Assembly (NCBI RefSeq): GCF_009805705.1
Contig: NZ_VSMB01000004.1
Coordinates: 62,001 to 126,000, forward strand
DNA: 64,000 nt
Direction: 5' to 3'
DNA from: Ruania rhizosphaerae
GTDB lineage: Bacteria; Actinomycetota; Actinomycetes; Actinomycetales; Beutenbergiaceae
This document shows, one piece after another, positions 26,881 to 35,026 of the stretch (the first letter of the stretch is position 1; each line of letters begins with the position of its first letter). Made by a program: the position numbers and the translations under genes. The notes beneath the pieces are model-generated. The model was not told the DNA's origin. It ran no database searches and saw nothing but the letters and a program-made list of their open reading frames with translations.

Positions 26881-26922
26881 CGGGCCGTGCCGATCGGGGA
26901 TATCTCCGATCGGCACGGCCCG
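26881..26922 (+). terminator. Perfect 17-bp hairpin between binding-protein and permease genes
   Basis: CGGGCCGTGCCGATCGG (26881-26897) and its exact complement (26906-26922) enclose an 8-nt loop, 6 nt after the binding-protein stop. In sugar ABC operons such hairpins protect the 5' mRNA part or partly end transcription, giving more binding protein than permease. No U tract is present. Confidence 0.75.
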
Positions 26923-26987
26923 CCGGTGCCTCACCGCACCGCACGCTCGCACCCACGCCGCCGCACTCCGCAGCCCTGGAGCCACCG

Positions 26988-28172
26988 ATGACTGCCCTGC
27001 ACACGCCCACCCCCGCGCCTGCGCGCGGCAACCCTGATCCGGCACCCCGCCGAGTCGGCTTCACCCAACGGCTCAGCCGCTGGGACGTCAAGCTCGCCCC
27101 CTATCTGTACATCTCACCGTTCTTCATCCTGTTCGCCCTCGTCGGCGCCTTCCCGCTCGTCTACACCGCCTACGTCTCGGTGCACGAGTGGAACCTGCTC
27201 GGCGGCCAGGGGGAGTTCGTGGGCCTGCAGAACTTCACCGACGTGCTCGGGCAGGCGATCTTCTGGAAGTCCGTGGGGAACACGTTCTCGATCTTCGTGC
27301 TCTCCGCCGCCCCGCAGCTGGCACTGGCCATCACGATCGCGGCTGTGTTGGACCAGAACCTGCGCGCGGCCACGTTCTGGCGGATGGGCGTGCTCGTGCC
27401 CTACGTCGTGGCCCCGGTGGCGGTCTCGCTGATCTTCGGGCGGATGTTCGCCGACCAGTACGGCCTCATCAACGCCATCCTCGGCGGGATCGGCCTGGAC
27501 CCGGTCGGCTGGCACAGCGACCGGTTCGCCAGCCACGTAGCGATCGCGACCATCGTGAACTTCCGCTGGACCGGGTACAACGCCCTCATCCTGCTCGCGG
27601 CGATGCAGGCGGTCCCACGCGAACTGTACGAGGCGGCTGTGATCGACGGAGCCGGCCGGTTGCGCCAGTTCTTCTCCGTCACCGTCCCGCAGATCCGCGC
27701 CACCATGGTGTTCGTGGTCATCACCGCCACCATCGGCGGGATGCAGATCTTCGACGAGGTCCGCATGTACGACCCGATCGGCCTGGGCGGGCCGAGCCGC
27801 AACTGGATGACCACCGTGCTCTATCTGTACGACGTGGCCTGGGGGAACCAGAAGAACTTCGGGCGGGCTGCGGCCGTCGCCTGGCTCCTGTTCCTACTGA
27901 TCGTGTGCATCGGTCTGATCAACTTCTACCTCACCTCCCGGATCTCAGCCGCTGACGGCGACCGGTCGGCCGTGAGCCGGCGCCGCACTCAGGCGCTCAT
28001 CGCCCAGGCGCAGGCCAAGGCACGCGCAGGATCGCAAGCCGAGGCGCCCACGGCACCCCTGCCCACTCACCCCGCGACGCCACCGGACGAGGGCCCGCCA
28101 GACCAGGCTCCGCCGTCGCCGGGGCGGACCACCAGATCGACGACGGATTCTGAGGACGGAGGACGAGGATGA
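26988..28172 (+). CDS. Sugar ABC transporter permease (MalF-like)
   Basis: A 394-residue permease with six TM segments and the EAA loop EAAVIDGAGRLRQFF (about residues 213-227). A Pro-rich cytoplasmic N-terminus and a long charged C-terminal tail of about 75 residues flank the core. ATG 26988 (MTALHTPTP) is chosen because conserved sequence begins near residue 20. The upstream frame to 26871 crosses the hairpin. Its stop overlaps the start of the second permease (ATGA). Confidence 0.93.
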   Translation: MTALHTPTPAPARGNPDPAPRRVGFTQRLSRWDVKLAPYLYISPFFILFALVGAFPLVYTAYVSVHEWNLLGGQGEFVGLQNFTDVLGQAIFWKSVGNTFSIFVLSAAPQLALAITIAAVLDQNLRAATFWRMGVLVPYVVAPVAVSLIFGRMFADQYGLINAILGGIGLDPVGWHSDRFASHVAIATIVNFRWTGYNALILLAAMQAVPRELYEAAVIDGAGRLRQFFSVTVPQIRATMVFVVITATIGGMQIFDEVRMYDPIGLGGPSRNWMTTVLYLYDVAWGNQKNFGRAAAVAWLLFLLIVCIGLINFYLTSRISAADGDRSAVSRRRTQALIAQAQAKARAGSQAEAPTAPLPTHPATPPDEGPPDQAPPSPGRTTRSTTDSEDGGRG

Positions 28173-29092
28173 GCTCGGTACCTGTCACCGCACAGACCGC
28201 CGGCAAGGCGGCCGCCCGGGCCGCCACACGCCGGCGCAACCGGGGATCACGCGCCACTCGTGCGGCCCAGCGCCGCCCCGGCTGGGTCACCTACGCCCTG
28301 CTCGGGATCGCCCTGCTGATCTCGATCTTCCCGCTGTACTACACGCTGCTGCTGGGCTCGTCCACGCAGCAGGAGGTCTCCCAGAACGCGGTGCCGCAGT
28401 GGCTGCCGGACCTGAGCCTGTTCGACCGGTTCGCCACGGTGATCAACGCCAGCCAGATCAATTTCTGGAAGGCGCTGATGAACTCGGTGATCATCTCGGT
28501 CACCGCCTCGCTCGCGGTCGTGCTGTTCTCCACGCTCGCCGGATTCGCGTTCGCGAAGCTGCGGTTCGCGTGGCGGCGGGGCCTGCTGGTGTTTGTGATC
28601 GCCACGATGGCGGTGCCCACCCAGCTCGGCGTCATCCCGCTCTACATCCTGATGACCGATCTGGACTGGGTGGGCAAGCTGCAAGCCGTGATCGTGCCGG
28701 CGATGCTGTGCCCGTTCGGGGTGTTCTGGATGACCCAGTACCTCTCCTCGGCACTGCCGTTCGAGCTGATCGAGGCCGCCCGTGTGGACGGGGCGTCGAT
28801 GCTGCGCACGTTCCGTTCGGTGGCGCTGCCCGCGGCGGCCCCGGCAGCGGCCATGCTGTTCCTGTTCTGGTTCGTGATGCAGTGGACGATGTTCTTCTGG
28901 CCCTCGATCGTGCTCAACTCGCAGAACCCGACGCTGCCGCTGGTGGTGCAGTCACTCCAGGGCCAGTACTTCACCGACTACTCGCTCGTGATGGCCGGGA
29001 TCTTCCTCGTCACGTTCCCGCTGCTGGTGATCTTCGCGATCGTCGGTAAGCAGCTCGTGGCCGGGATCATGACCGGCGCGGTCAAGGGCTGA
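28169..29092 (+). CDS. Sugar ABC transporter permease (MalG-like)
   Basis: A 307-residue permease with six TM segments and the EAA loop EAARVDGASMLRTF (about residues 204-217). The Arg/Ala-rich N-terminus of about 35 residues precedes TM1. ATGA overlap with the first permease and a 10-bp gap to the beta-glucosidase show one operon. It forms the heterodimeric channel with the preceding permease. Confidence 0.93.
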   Translation: MSSVPVTAQTAGKAAARAATRRRNRGSRATRAAQRRPGWVTYALLGIALLISIFPLYYTLLLGSSTQQEVSQNAVPQWLPDLSLFDRFATVINASQINFWKALMNSVIISVTASLAVVLFSTLAGFAFAKLRFAWRRGLLVFVIATMAVPTQLGVIPLYILMTDLDWVGKLQAVIVPAMLCPFGVFWMTQYLSSALPFELIEAARVDGASMLRTFRSVALPAAAPAAAMLFLFWFVMQWTMFFWPSIVLNSQNPTLPLVVQSLQGQYFTDYSLVMAGIFLVTFPLLVIFAIVGKQLVAGIMTGAVKG

Positions 29093-29102
29093 GGGAGGAT
29101 CC

Positions 29103-30665
29103 ATGACCACACAGCCGACGACCCGCGCCCTGAGCCCGCAGGTTCCGTTCACGCCCACCACTCCCCTGCCCAACCGCGGACCGGCCGCAGCCCGGTTCCC
29201 GGAGGGCTTCACGTGGGGTGCGGCCACCGCCGCCTACCAGGTGGAGGGCGCGGCTGCGATCGGCGGCCGTGGGCCCTCGATCTGGGACACCTTCTGCCGG
29301 GTCCCAGGAGCCGTGCATGGCGGCCACGACGGCGCGGTGGCGTGCGACCAGTACCACCGCTACCGCGAGGATGTGGCGCTGCTCCGTGATCTGGGTGTGG
29401 AGTCCTACCGGTTCTCCACCTCCTGGGCGCGGGTCATGCCGGACGGGCGCACCGTGAACCGGGCCGGTCTGGACTACTACTCCCGGCTCGTGGACGAACT
29501 GCTGGAATCCGGTATCGCGCCGTGGCTGACCCTCTACCACTGGGACCTGCCACAGGCCCTGGAGGATTCCGGCGGCTGGCCGATGCGCGAGACCGCCTAC
29601 CGGTTCGCCGAGTACGCCGCGGTGATGCACGATGCCCTCGGGGACCGGGTGCGCACCTGGACCACGCTCAACGAACCATGGTGCTCGGCGTTCCTGGGGT
29701 ATACGGCGGGGGTGCACGCCCCCGGCCGTCAGTCCCCGGCGGACGGGGTGGCGGCAGTCCACCACCTGCTGCTGGGGCACGGTCTCGCCCTGGGTGAGCT
29801 GCGCCGTCGGGACGCTGAGGCGAGCCTGGGGATCACGCTGAACTTCACCGTGGCCGACCCCTTCGATCTCTCCGATCCGGCGGACGTGAACGCAGCCCGG
29901 CTCGAGGACGGGTTCTTCAACCGGATGTTCCTGGACCCGATCTTCTGCGGCGCCTACCCGGCGGACATCGTCGACGACGTGGCCCACCTGGGGCTGGCCG
30001 GTCACGTGCAGGAGGGGGACCTGGACCTCATCTCGGCACCGATCGACGTGCTCGGCGTGAACTACTACAACGGCGCGGCCGTCTCCGCCCGCCCCGACCC
30101 ACACGTTCAGTTGGGGGGTCCCGACGGCGTCCGTTCCGCGAGCGAGGGACCTCACCGTGAGGTGTCCCCGCCACAGCCGGTGGGGCCGGTGCACCCGCGC
30201 AGCCGCGGCCTGCCCACGACCGATATGGGCTGGGAGGTGCAGCCGGAGGGTCTGACGCGGCTGCTGCAGCGACTTCAGGCCGACTACGCCGGGCCCCGTG
30301 GGGTAGCCATGTACGTCACCGAGAACGGGGCGGCCTATCCCGATGTGGTGGAGCCGGACGGCTCGGTGGACGACGCCGACCGGATCGCCTATCTGGATGC
30401 GCACCTGCGGGCGGTGCACGCGGCCATCGAGGCTGGTGCGGACGTGCGGGGATACTTCGTGTGGTCGCTGCTGGACAACTTCGAGTGGGCGCTGGGGTAC
30501 TCGAAGCGGTTCGGGATCGTGCGGGTGGACTACGAAACGCAGCGGCGCACCGTGAAGACGTCTGGACGCTGGTATGCGCAGGTGGCCGCCGCGAACGCAG
30601 TGGATGATGGGTCGACCAAGACACCTGCCGGGCCGAGCGAATCCCCGGACGGTCAGCCACGATGA
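29103..30665 (+). CDS. GH1 beta-glucosidase
   Basis: A 520-residue family 1 glycoside hydrolase of retaining type. The acid/base Glu is in TLNEPWC and the nucleophile Glu in YVTENGAAY; the N-terminal signature is FTWGAATAAYQVEGAA and the aglycone site WSLLDNFEWALGYSKRFG is intact. It releases glucose from the imported beta-glucoside in the cytoplasm. A palindromic coding stretch lies at about 30150-30172 (GGGACCTCACCGTGAGGTGTCC). Ribosome binding site GAGGATCC precedes the ATG; the stop overlaps a possible upstream start of the LacI gene. Confidence 0.96.
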   Translation: MTTQPTTRALSPQVPFTPTTPLPNRGPAAARFPEGFTWGAATAAYQVEGAAAIGGRGPSIWDTFCRVPGAVHGGHDGAVACDQYHRYREDVALLRDLGVESYRFSTSWARVMPDGRTVNRAGLDYYSRLVDELLESGIAPWLTLYHWDLPQALEDSGGWPMRETAYRFAEYAAVMHDALGDRVRTWTTLNEPWCSAFLGYTAGVHAPGRQSPADGVAAVHHLLLGHGLALGELRRRDAEASLGITLNFTVADPFDLSDPADVNAARLEDGFFNRMFLDPIFCGAYPADIVDDVAHLGLAGHVQEGDLDLISAPIDVLGVNYYNGAAVSARPDPHVQLGGPDGVRSASEGPHREVSPPQPVGPVHPRSRGLPTTDMGWEVQPEGLTRLLQRLQADYAGPRGVAMYVTENGAAYPDVVEPDGSVDDADRIAYLDAHLRAVHAAIEAGADVRGYFVWSLLDNFEWALGYSKRFGIVRVDYETQRRTVKTSGRWYAQVAAANAVDDGSTKTPAGPSESPDGQPR

Positions 30666-30691
30666 CGCTGACACGACTAGGCTCCGGGTCC

Positions 30692-31693
30692 ATGCCCACC
30701 GTCACGCTGGACGACGTCGCCCAAGCTGCGGGCGTGTCCCGCTCGACCGCCTCGCGGGCGATCAACGGCGGCCGGAAGGTCTCCCCGGAGGCGCAGCGGG
30801 CGGTCGACGACGCGGTGGCGATGCTGGGCTATTCACCCAACCCGGCGGCTCGCACGCTGGTAACGCGGCGGACCGGCTCGATCGCGCTGGTCGTACCCGA
30901 GCCGGACGCCCGGATCCTCTCGGACCCATTCCTGGCGGGGCTGCTACGCGGAGTCAGTGACGGGCTGAGCGGCACCGATCTGCAGCTGGTGCTGCTGATC
31001 TCGCGGCAGGGCGAGCGCCCCGGCCGCACCGCCCGGTACTTGCGCGGCGGGCATGTCGATGGTGCGATCGTGGCCTCCCACCACGAGCAGGACCACCTCG
31101 ATGACCAACTCGCCGATGCTGCGCTCCCGGTGGTGTTCGTGGGGCGACCGCTCTCGGATTCAGGGCTGCACTACGTCGACGCTGACAACATCGCCGGTGG
31201 GGCGATCGCGGCTCGGCGGCTGCTGGAACGGGGCTGTCGCCGGATCGGCACCGTGACCGGCCCGATGACGATGCCCGGCGGCCTGGACCGGCTGGCGGGC
31301 TGGGGGCAGGAGATGACCGGCGCGGGACGGGCCACCGATGCGGTCACACATGGCGACTTCACGGTGGAGAGTGGAGCCCGAGCCACTGCCGAGTTGCTGG
31401 AGGCACACCCCGATCTGGACGGGATCTTCGTGGCCTCGGACCTGATGGCCCTGGGAGCGATGCAGGTGCTGACCGAACGTGGAGTGCGGGTACCGGCGGA
31501 CATCGCCGTCATGGGGTACGACAACCTCGGGGTCGCCGAGCGCACCACCCCGCGCCTGACGACCGTCTACAACCCGCTGGTGGAGATGGTGGCAGCCGCG
31601 ACCGCCACCCTGCTGGACATGGTGGACGGTGCCCCCGCGCCCGCCGGGCCGCAGGTGCTCAGCCCATACCTGGTCGAGGGCGGGACCGCGTAG
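30692..31693 (+). CDS. LacI-family transcriptional regulator of the beta-glucoside operon
   Basis: A 333-residue regulator with the LacI HTH VTLDDVAQAAGVSRSTASRAING at the N-terminus and a periplasmic-binding-like effector domain. I chose ATG 30692 (MPTVTLDD): TAGGCT at 30678-30683 lies 8 nt upstream, a leaderless promoter giving independent expression. A start at 30662 (MTLTRLGSGS) overlapping the beta-glucosidase stop (ATGA) remains possible when read through from the operon. It probably binds the two AGCGCT-centred operators at 25470-25507 and releases on a glucoside inducer. Confidence 0.93.
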   Translation: MPTVTLDDVAQAAGVSRSTASRAINGGRKVSPEAQRAVDDAVAMLGYSPNPAARTLVTRRTGSIALVVPEPDARILSDPFLAGLLRGVSDGLSGTDLQLVLLISRQGERPGRTARYLRGGHVDGAIVASHHEQDHLDDQLADAALPVVFVGRPLSDSGLHYVDADNIAGGAIAARRLLERGCRRIGTVTGPMTMPGGLDRLAGWGQEMTGAGRATDAVTHGDFTVESGARATAELLEAHPDLDGIFVASDLMALGAMQVLTERGVRVPADIAVMGYDNLGVAERTTPRLTTVYNPLVEMVAAATATLLDMVDGAPAPAGPQVLSPYLVEGGTA

Positions 31694-31723
31694 CCCCCGT
31701 TGGCCCAGCTCGGCCGATAGCCC

Positions 31724-31797
31724 TGACCGCATCGACACGCCCGCGTCGGGCTGCGCACCATGCCGCGCGGCCCGACGCATCTGTGTCAGTTGCGCCA
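31724..31797 (+). repeat. Dispersed 74-bp hairpin repeat, copy 3
   Basis: Begins TGACCGCATCGACACG and ends in CGCATCTGTGTCAGTTGCGC, sharing the TGACCG-N2-TCGACACG start, the central GTCGGGCTGCG, and the length of copies 1, 2 and 4. Here the TGA lies 30 bp after the LacI stop instead of forming it. It separates the LacI gene from the convergent MTHFR-like gene. Confidence 0.65.
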
Positions 31798-31833
31798 GCC
31801 GGGCGCCGGGAGTCAGGGCACTGGAGGACGGGC

Positions 31834-32871
31834 TCAGCTCCCACCACCGAGCGCCGCACTGATCTCCCCGATGGCGGCAGAGGTCTCCACCTCGGTCCCA
31901 TGCTCGGCGGCTCCGGCCACCACCACCCCGGCTACCCCGGAGACCGCCAGCAGTTCCTCCCCATACCGGAGGGCGGCTTCCACGCCGGCGCGGAACGGAT
32001 CGGACGCCGTCAGCACGCTCTCGACGTACCCCGCGGGCAGCACCGCGGCCGCGAACGAGGCCAGCAGCTCGGCACTGGGCACGTCCAGCACCACCGGCAC
32101 CCCGGGCAACAGCGGCACGTCAGCCCCGGCCTGCCGCATCGCTGCCACGAAGGCCCCCACCTCTCCGGCTTCCCCGCAGTACTGGGTGAAGCACAGCTGC
32201 GCCCCGGCCCGCACCTTCTCGGCCAGCCGCTCGGCCCGGCGGTGCACCGGGGGCGACGCCGGGGACTCGGCCACGGAGACGAGCAATCCCTGCTCGCGTG
32301 CCAGCCCCACCAGTTCGGTCGATTCCAGGTCGAAGACCGGCTGTGCGTCCGGCCGGTGTCCGCCCGCCGGGTGGTCGCCGGTGACGCAGTGCACTCCCGC
32401 CGCACCCACAGCAGCCAGCCCGGCCAGTTCTCCCTCCAGTGCCACCCGGTTGCGGTCCCGGCAGTTCAGTCCCGGCCACGCCCGCAATCCGGCCCGCCGG
32501 ATCAGCTCGGCCCGGTAGGTGGGCGGGAACTGCACCCGCGCCCGCCCGGAGTCACCAGCAAGCACGGCGTCGACCCGCCCTGCCAGCTGCCGCCCGCACG
32601 CCTCGACCGAGGCGACGTCCAGCGCCCGGGCGGGCATCCCCGCCACGACGATGCCGCGACGCTCCAGCAGGTCCAGGATCTGGAGACCCTCCGCCGTCGG
32701 GGAGGTGCTCGCCGGGCCCGGCCCTGGCCAGGGCACGGTCGCTCCAGCCACGAACGGGCAAGGCTCGGGCGTCACCTCACAGGTGCCGTCCGCGGCCACT
32801 CCCCCGCACGGTCCGTAGGTCATGTGCTTGGGGCAGCCCCCGACGGCGGAGAGAGTCAGGGACGTCGTCAT
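31834..32871 (-). CDS. MTHFR-like protein with N-terminal cysteine domain
   Basis: A 345-residue protein. Residues 13-40 hold a cysteine domain (CPKHMTYGPCGGV … DGTCEVTPEPCPF) that belongs to the MTHFR C-terminal/MetV family; the rest is a methylenetetrahydrofolate-reductase-like TIM barrel (QFPPTY … HCVTGDHP … FTQYC … LLPGVPVV). The order is the reverse of the usual MTHFR plus C-terminal domain. The start overlaps the stop of the amidohydrolase upstream (ATGA), so it is coupled to a catabolic gene. It may reduce or bind a one-carbon folate produced in the pathway; the exact reaction is unknown. Confidence 0.82.
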   Translation of the reverse strand: MTTSLTLSAVGGCPKHMTYGPCGGVAADGTCEVTPEPCPFVAGATVPWPGPGPASTSPTAEGLQILDLLERRGIVVAGMPARALDVASVEACGRQLAGRVDAVLAGDSGRARVQFPPTYRAELIRRAGLRAWPGLNCRDRNRVALEGELAGLAAVGAAGVHCVTGDHPAGGHRPDAQPVFDLESTELVGLAREQGLLVSVAESPASPPVHRRAERLAEKVRAGAQLCFTQYCGEAGEVGAFVAAMRQAGADVPLLPGVPVVLDVPSAELLASFAAAVLPAGYVESVLTASDPFRAGVEAALRYGEELLAVSGVAGVVVAGAAEHGTEVETSAAIGEISAALGGGS

Positions 32872-34307
32872 GGCGTGGGCTCGTCCAGGGCAAGCCGCTT
32901 CCCGGCGCGGTGCGCCGCGGCGGTGATTCGCTCGGCCAGTTCAGCAGGGGCGTCGGCAGCGCCGGGTGCGGTGGCCACACCGCCCTCGCTGGCGAGCCGC
33001 CCGCCAACGTACACCTGGGCCAGGTTCCGCAGTCCGCACGCGAGCACATAGGTGGCGTACACATCCCAGATGGGTCCGGTGTCCGGGCGGCGGGGATCGA
33101 CCACCACGAAGTCGGCGTACTTGCCCACCTCTAGACTTCCCACCCGGTCGGCGACCCCGAGCACCTCCGCCGATCCCAGCGTGTGCAGGCGCAGCACCTC
33201 CCGCGGCATCATCACCGCCGCCTCGTGGTGCAGGGCGCGCTGGGAGTACATCCCGAGGCGCATATTCGCGAACGGGTCGGAGATGTCGGTGCAGGACTGA
33301 TCATCCAGCCCCATCCCGACCTCGATCCCCTCGCGCTGGTAGCGGACCACATCGGCCACCCCAGAACCGAGGCGGCCGTTCGAGGTCGGCTGCCACACCA
33401 TTCGCGCGCCCGCGCGGGCAGCCTCGGCGACCATCTCGTCCGTCGGGTGGATGAAGTGACCGAACAGGAACTCCGGCCCGAGTGCTCCCGCCTGCACGTA
33501 CCAGTCGAACTTCGAGCGCTGCACGTCGATCCCCTCCGCGGTCTCGACGAAGTGGGCCTGATTGGTGATGCCATGCTCGGCCATCATCTCGGCCTCGAGC
33601 TCCGCCGTGCGCGGCCCTGCAGCCCACTGGACGGCGCCCATCACCGAGGAGCCGAGGTACAGCTCGAGCCCCGTGTGCTCCGCCGCGGCGCCGACCATGT
33701 CCGCGAATGTCGCCCGGACCTGCGGCTCGGGGGCCGCTTCGTCGTCGAGCCGGATGGCGTGGACGGTGCGCAGGCCGGCGTCACGGGCACCATCGAATTG
33801 CCGGGTGAGGTACTCGGGCGGGTGGATCCCGACGAGCTCGTTCCGGGCTGCGGCCGCGTCGTAGCGCCAGGTCACCCGCGACTGGGTGAAGTTGTAGGCG
33901 CTGGTGATGCCGTTGGCAAGGAAGTCGAGGCTGCCGTGGAAGGTGGACCAGTACATGTCCTCCGCGCCGGTCTGCGCGAAGACCTCCATCATGGCCCCCA
34001 CCCAGGGGTAGAGGGTTGATCCGGAGGCGATCCCGCGCAACCCGGAGGTGAACAGGTGCGAGTGGGCGGAGACGAAACCCGGCGCGACGATGGCACCGGC
34101 GGCGTCGAGGATCTCCACCGGACCACCGTCATCGGCCGTGAGCGCCTCGGCCGGTGGGTCTCCCTCGCCGAGAGACTCGATACGGCCGCCGGCGCCGACG
34201 CGCATCCAGCCGTGGAACCAGTCGGGCAGGCCGTCCGGATCGTCGGCCATCGGGAGCAGCAGCGCATGGGTGAGCAGGCGCGGGCGGGAGGAGGTCATGA
34301 GCGTCAT
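32868..34307 (-). CDS. Amidohydrolase, ATZ/TRZ (guanine-deaminase-like) subfamily
   Basis: A 479-residue metal-dependent amidohydrolase. The HxH metal site is SAHSHLFTSGLRG, further ligands are in NQAHFVET and FGHFIHP, and the Asp is in GMGLDDQSCTD. Enzymes of this subfamily remove an amino group or open the ring of nucleobases, triazines or related heterocycles. It is the first gene after the divergent operator at 34378 and is coupled to the MTHFR-like gene. Substrate unknown; deamination of a heterocycle is inferred. Confidence 0.88.
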   Translation of the reverse strand: MTLMTSSRPRLLTHALLLPMADDPDGLPDWFHGWMRVGAGGRIESLGEGDPPAEALTADDGGPVEILDAAGAIVAPGFVSAHSHLFTSGLRGIASGSTLYPWVGAMMEVFAQTGAEDMYWSTFHGSLDFLANGITSAYNFTQSRVTWRYDAAAARNELVGIHPPEYLTRQFDGARDAGLRTVHAIRLDDEAAPEPQVRATFADMVGAAAEHTGLELYLGSSVMGAVQWAAGPRTAELEAEMMAEHGITNQAHFVETAEGIDVQRSKFDWYVQAGALGPEFLFGHFIHPTDEMVAEAARAGARMVWQPTSNGRLGSGVADVVRYQREGIEVGMGLDDQSCTDISDPFANMRLGMYSQRALHHEAAVMMPREVLRLHTLGSAEVLGVADRVGSLEVGKYADFVVVDPRRPDTGPIWDVYATYVLACGLRNLAQVYVGGRLASEGGVATAPGAADAPAELAERITAAAHRAGKRLALDEPTP

Positions 34308-34369
34308 CGTCCGCCGCGCGTGTCACCGGAAGATTGCGCTGCCGTCACGCGGGCGAAACATCCGGTCCC

Positions 34370-34397
34370 TAGTCTCAATGTTGATCACATCAACATT
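34370..34397. promoter_or_regulatory. Divergent promoter with ATGTT-N9-AACAT operator
   Basis: AATGTTGAT-CAC-ATCAACATT at 34377-34397 is a perfect 9-bp inverted repeat with a 3-bp centre. A -10 box TAGTCT (34370-34375) for the flavin reductase lies just before it, so the operator covers the start of transcription. The same ATGTT-N9-AACAT pattern recurs at 44779-44797. Repression by the XRE-cupin protein at 44858 is inferred. Confidence 0.78.
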
Positions 34398-34444
34398 CGC
34401 GACCATCGCCTCGGCGATGAGATCAGTGACAGAGAGGACGGGAC

Positions 34445-35002
34445 ATGACCGTGACAGCCCGGCCGGCGCACCATGTAGACAGCGACGAGGCTCAGGAGCG
34501 GAGCGCCCAGTTCCGCCGTGCGATGTCCACCCTCCCGGCCGGAGTCTGCGTGATCACCACCGCTGACTCCGATGGCACCCCCAGCGGACTGACGGTCAGC
34601 ACCGGCTTCTCGATCTCGGTGACCCCTCCGATGTTCGGGCTCTGCGTCGATCTGCGCGCCCGAACGCTGCCGGTGCTACTGCAACGCGGCGCGTTCGTGG
34701 CGAACATCCTGCACGGCGACGCCGAGGAGGCCGCCACCATCTTCGCCTCCCGCGCCACCGACAAGTTCGGCCGCACCGGCTACACCCGCACCGACACCGG
34801 CCTGCCGTGGCTGGACCGGCACGCCGCGCACGCGGTGGAATGCAGCATCCTGTCCACCACCGAGGCGGGCGACCACCTGCTGATCGTGGGCGCCGTCGGG
34901 GCCGTGCACGCCAGCCCGGGCAGCGCGGGTACTCCCGGGGCCGTGCAGTCCATGCTTGCCTATGGCGACCGGGCGTTCCACCGCCTGCCCCGCCTGCCCT
35001 GA
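34445..35002 (+). CDS. Flavin reductase-like FMN-binding protein
   Basis: A 185-residue flavin-binding protein of the HpaC-type flavin reductase family, with the start FRRAMSTLPAGVCVITTADSDG (about residues 23-44) and SGLTVSTGFSISVTPPM, and the loop VANILHGDAEE. It would supply reduced flavin to a monooxygenase; no clear flavin monooxygenase is encoded nearby, though the FAD oxidase in the same cluster is a possible partner. Start ATG 34445 with GAGAGGACGGGAC upstream. Followed by the acetamidase gene after 24 bp. Confidence 0.9.
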   Translation: MTVTARPAHHVDSDEAQERSAQFRRAMSTLPAGVCVITTADSDGTPSGLTVSTGFSISVTPPMFGLCVDLRARTLPVLLQRGAFVANILHGDAEEAATIFASRATDKFGRTGYTRTDTGLPWLDRHAAHAVECSILSTTEAGDHLLIVGAVGAVHASPGSAGTPGAVQSMLAYGDRAFHRLPRLP

Positions 35003-35026
35003 CCCACTGTGACGGAGAGAACGCGG

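Noticed and set aside
25159-27045. A 628-codon open frame on the minus strand
   Set aside because: It covers the TRIC gene end, the LacI operators and the binding-protein gene on the other strand, and resembles no protein family.
30105-30190. Possible inserted palindromic element within the beta-glucosidase gene
   Set aside because: The region contains GGGACCTCACCGTGAGGTGTCC, but the loop between NYYN and TTDMGWEV is variable in GH1 enzymes and the total length is near normal, so an insertion is not needed to explain it.
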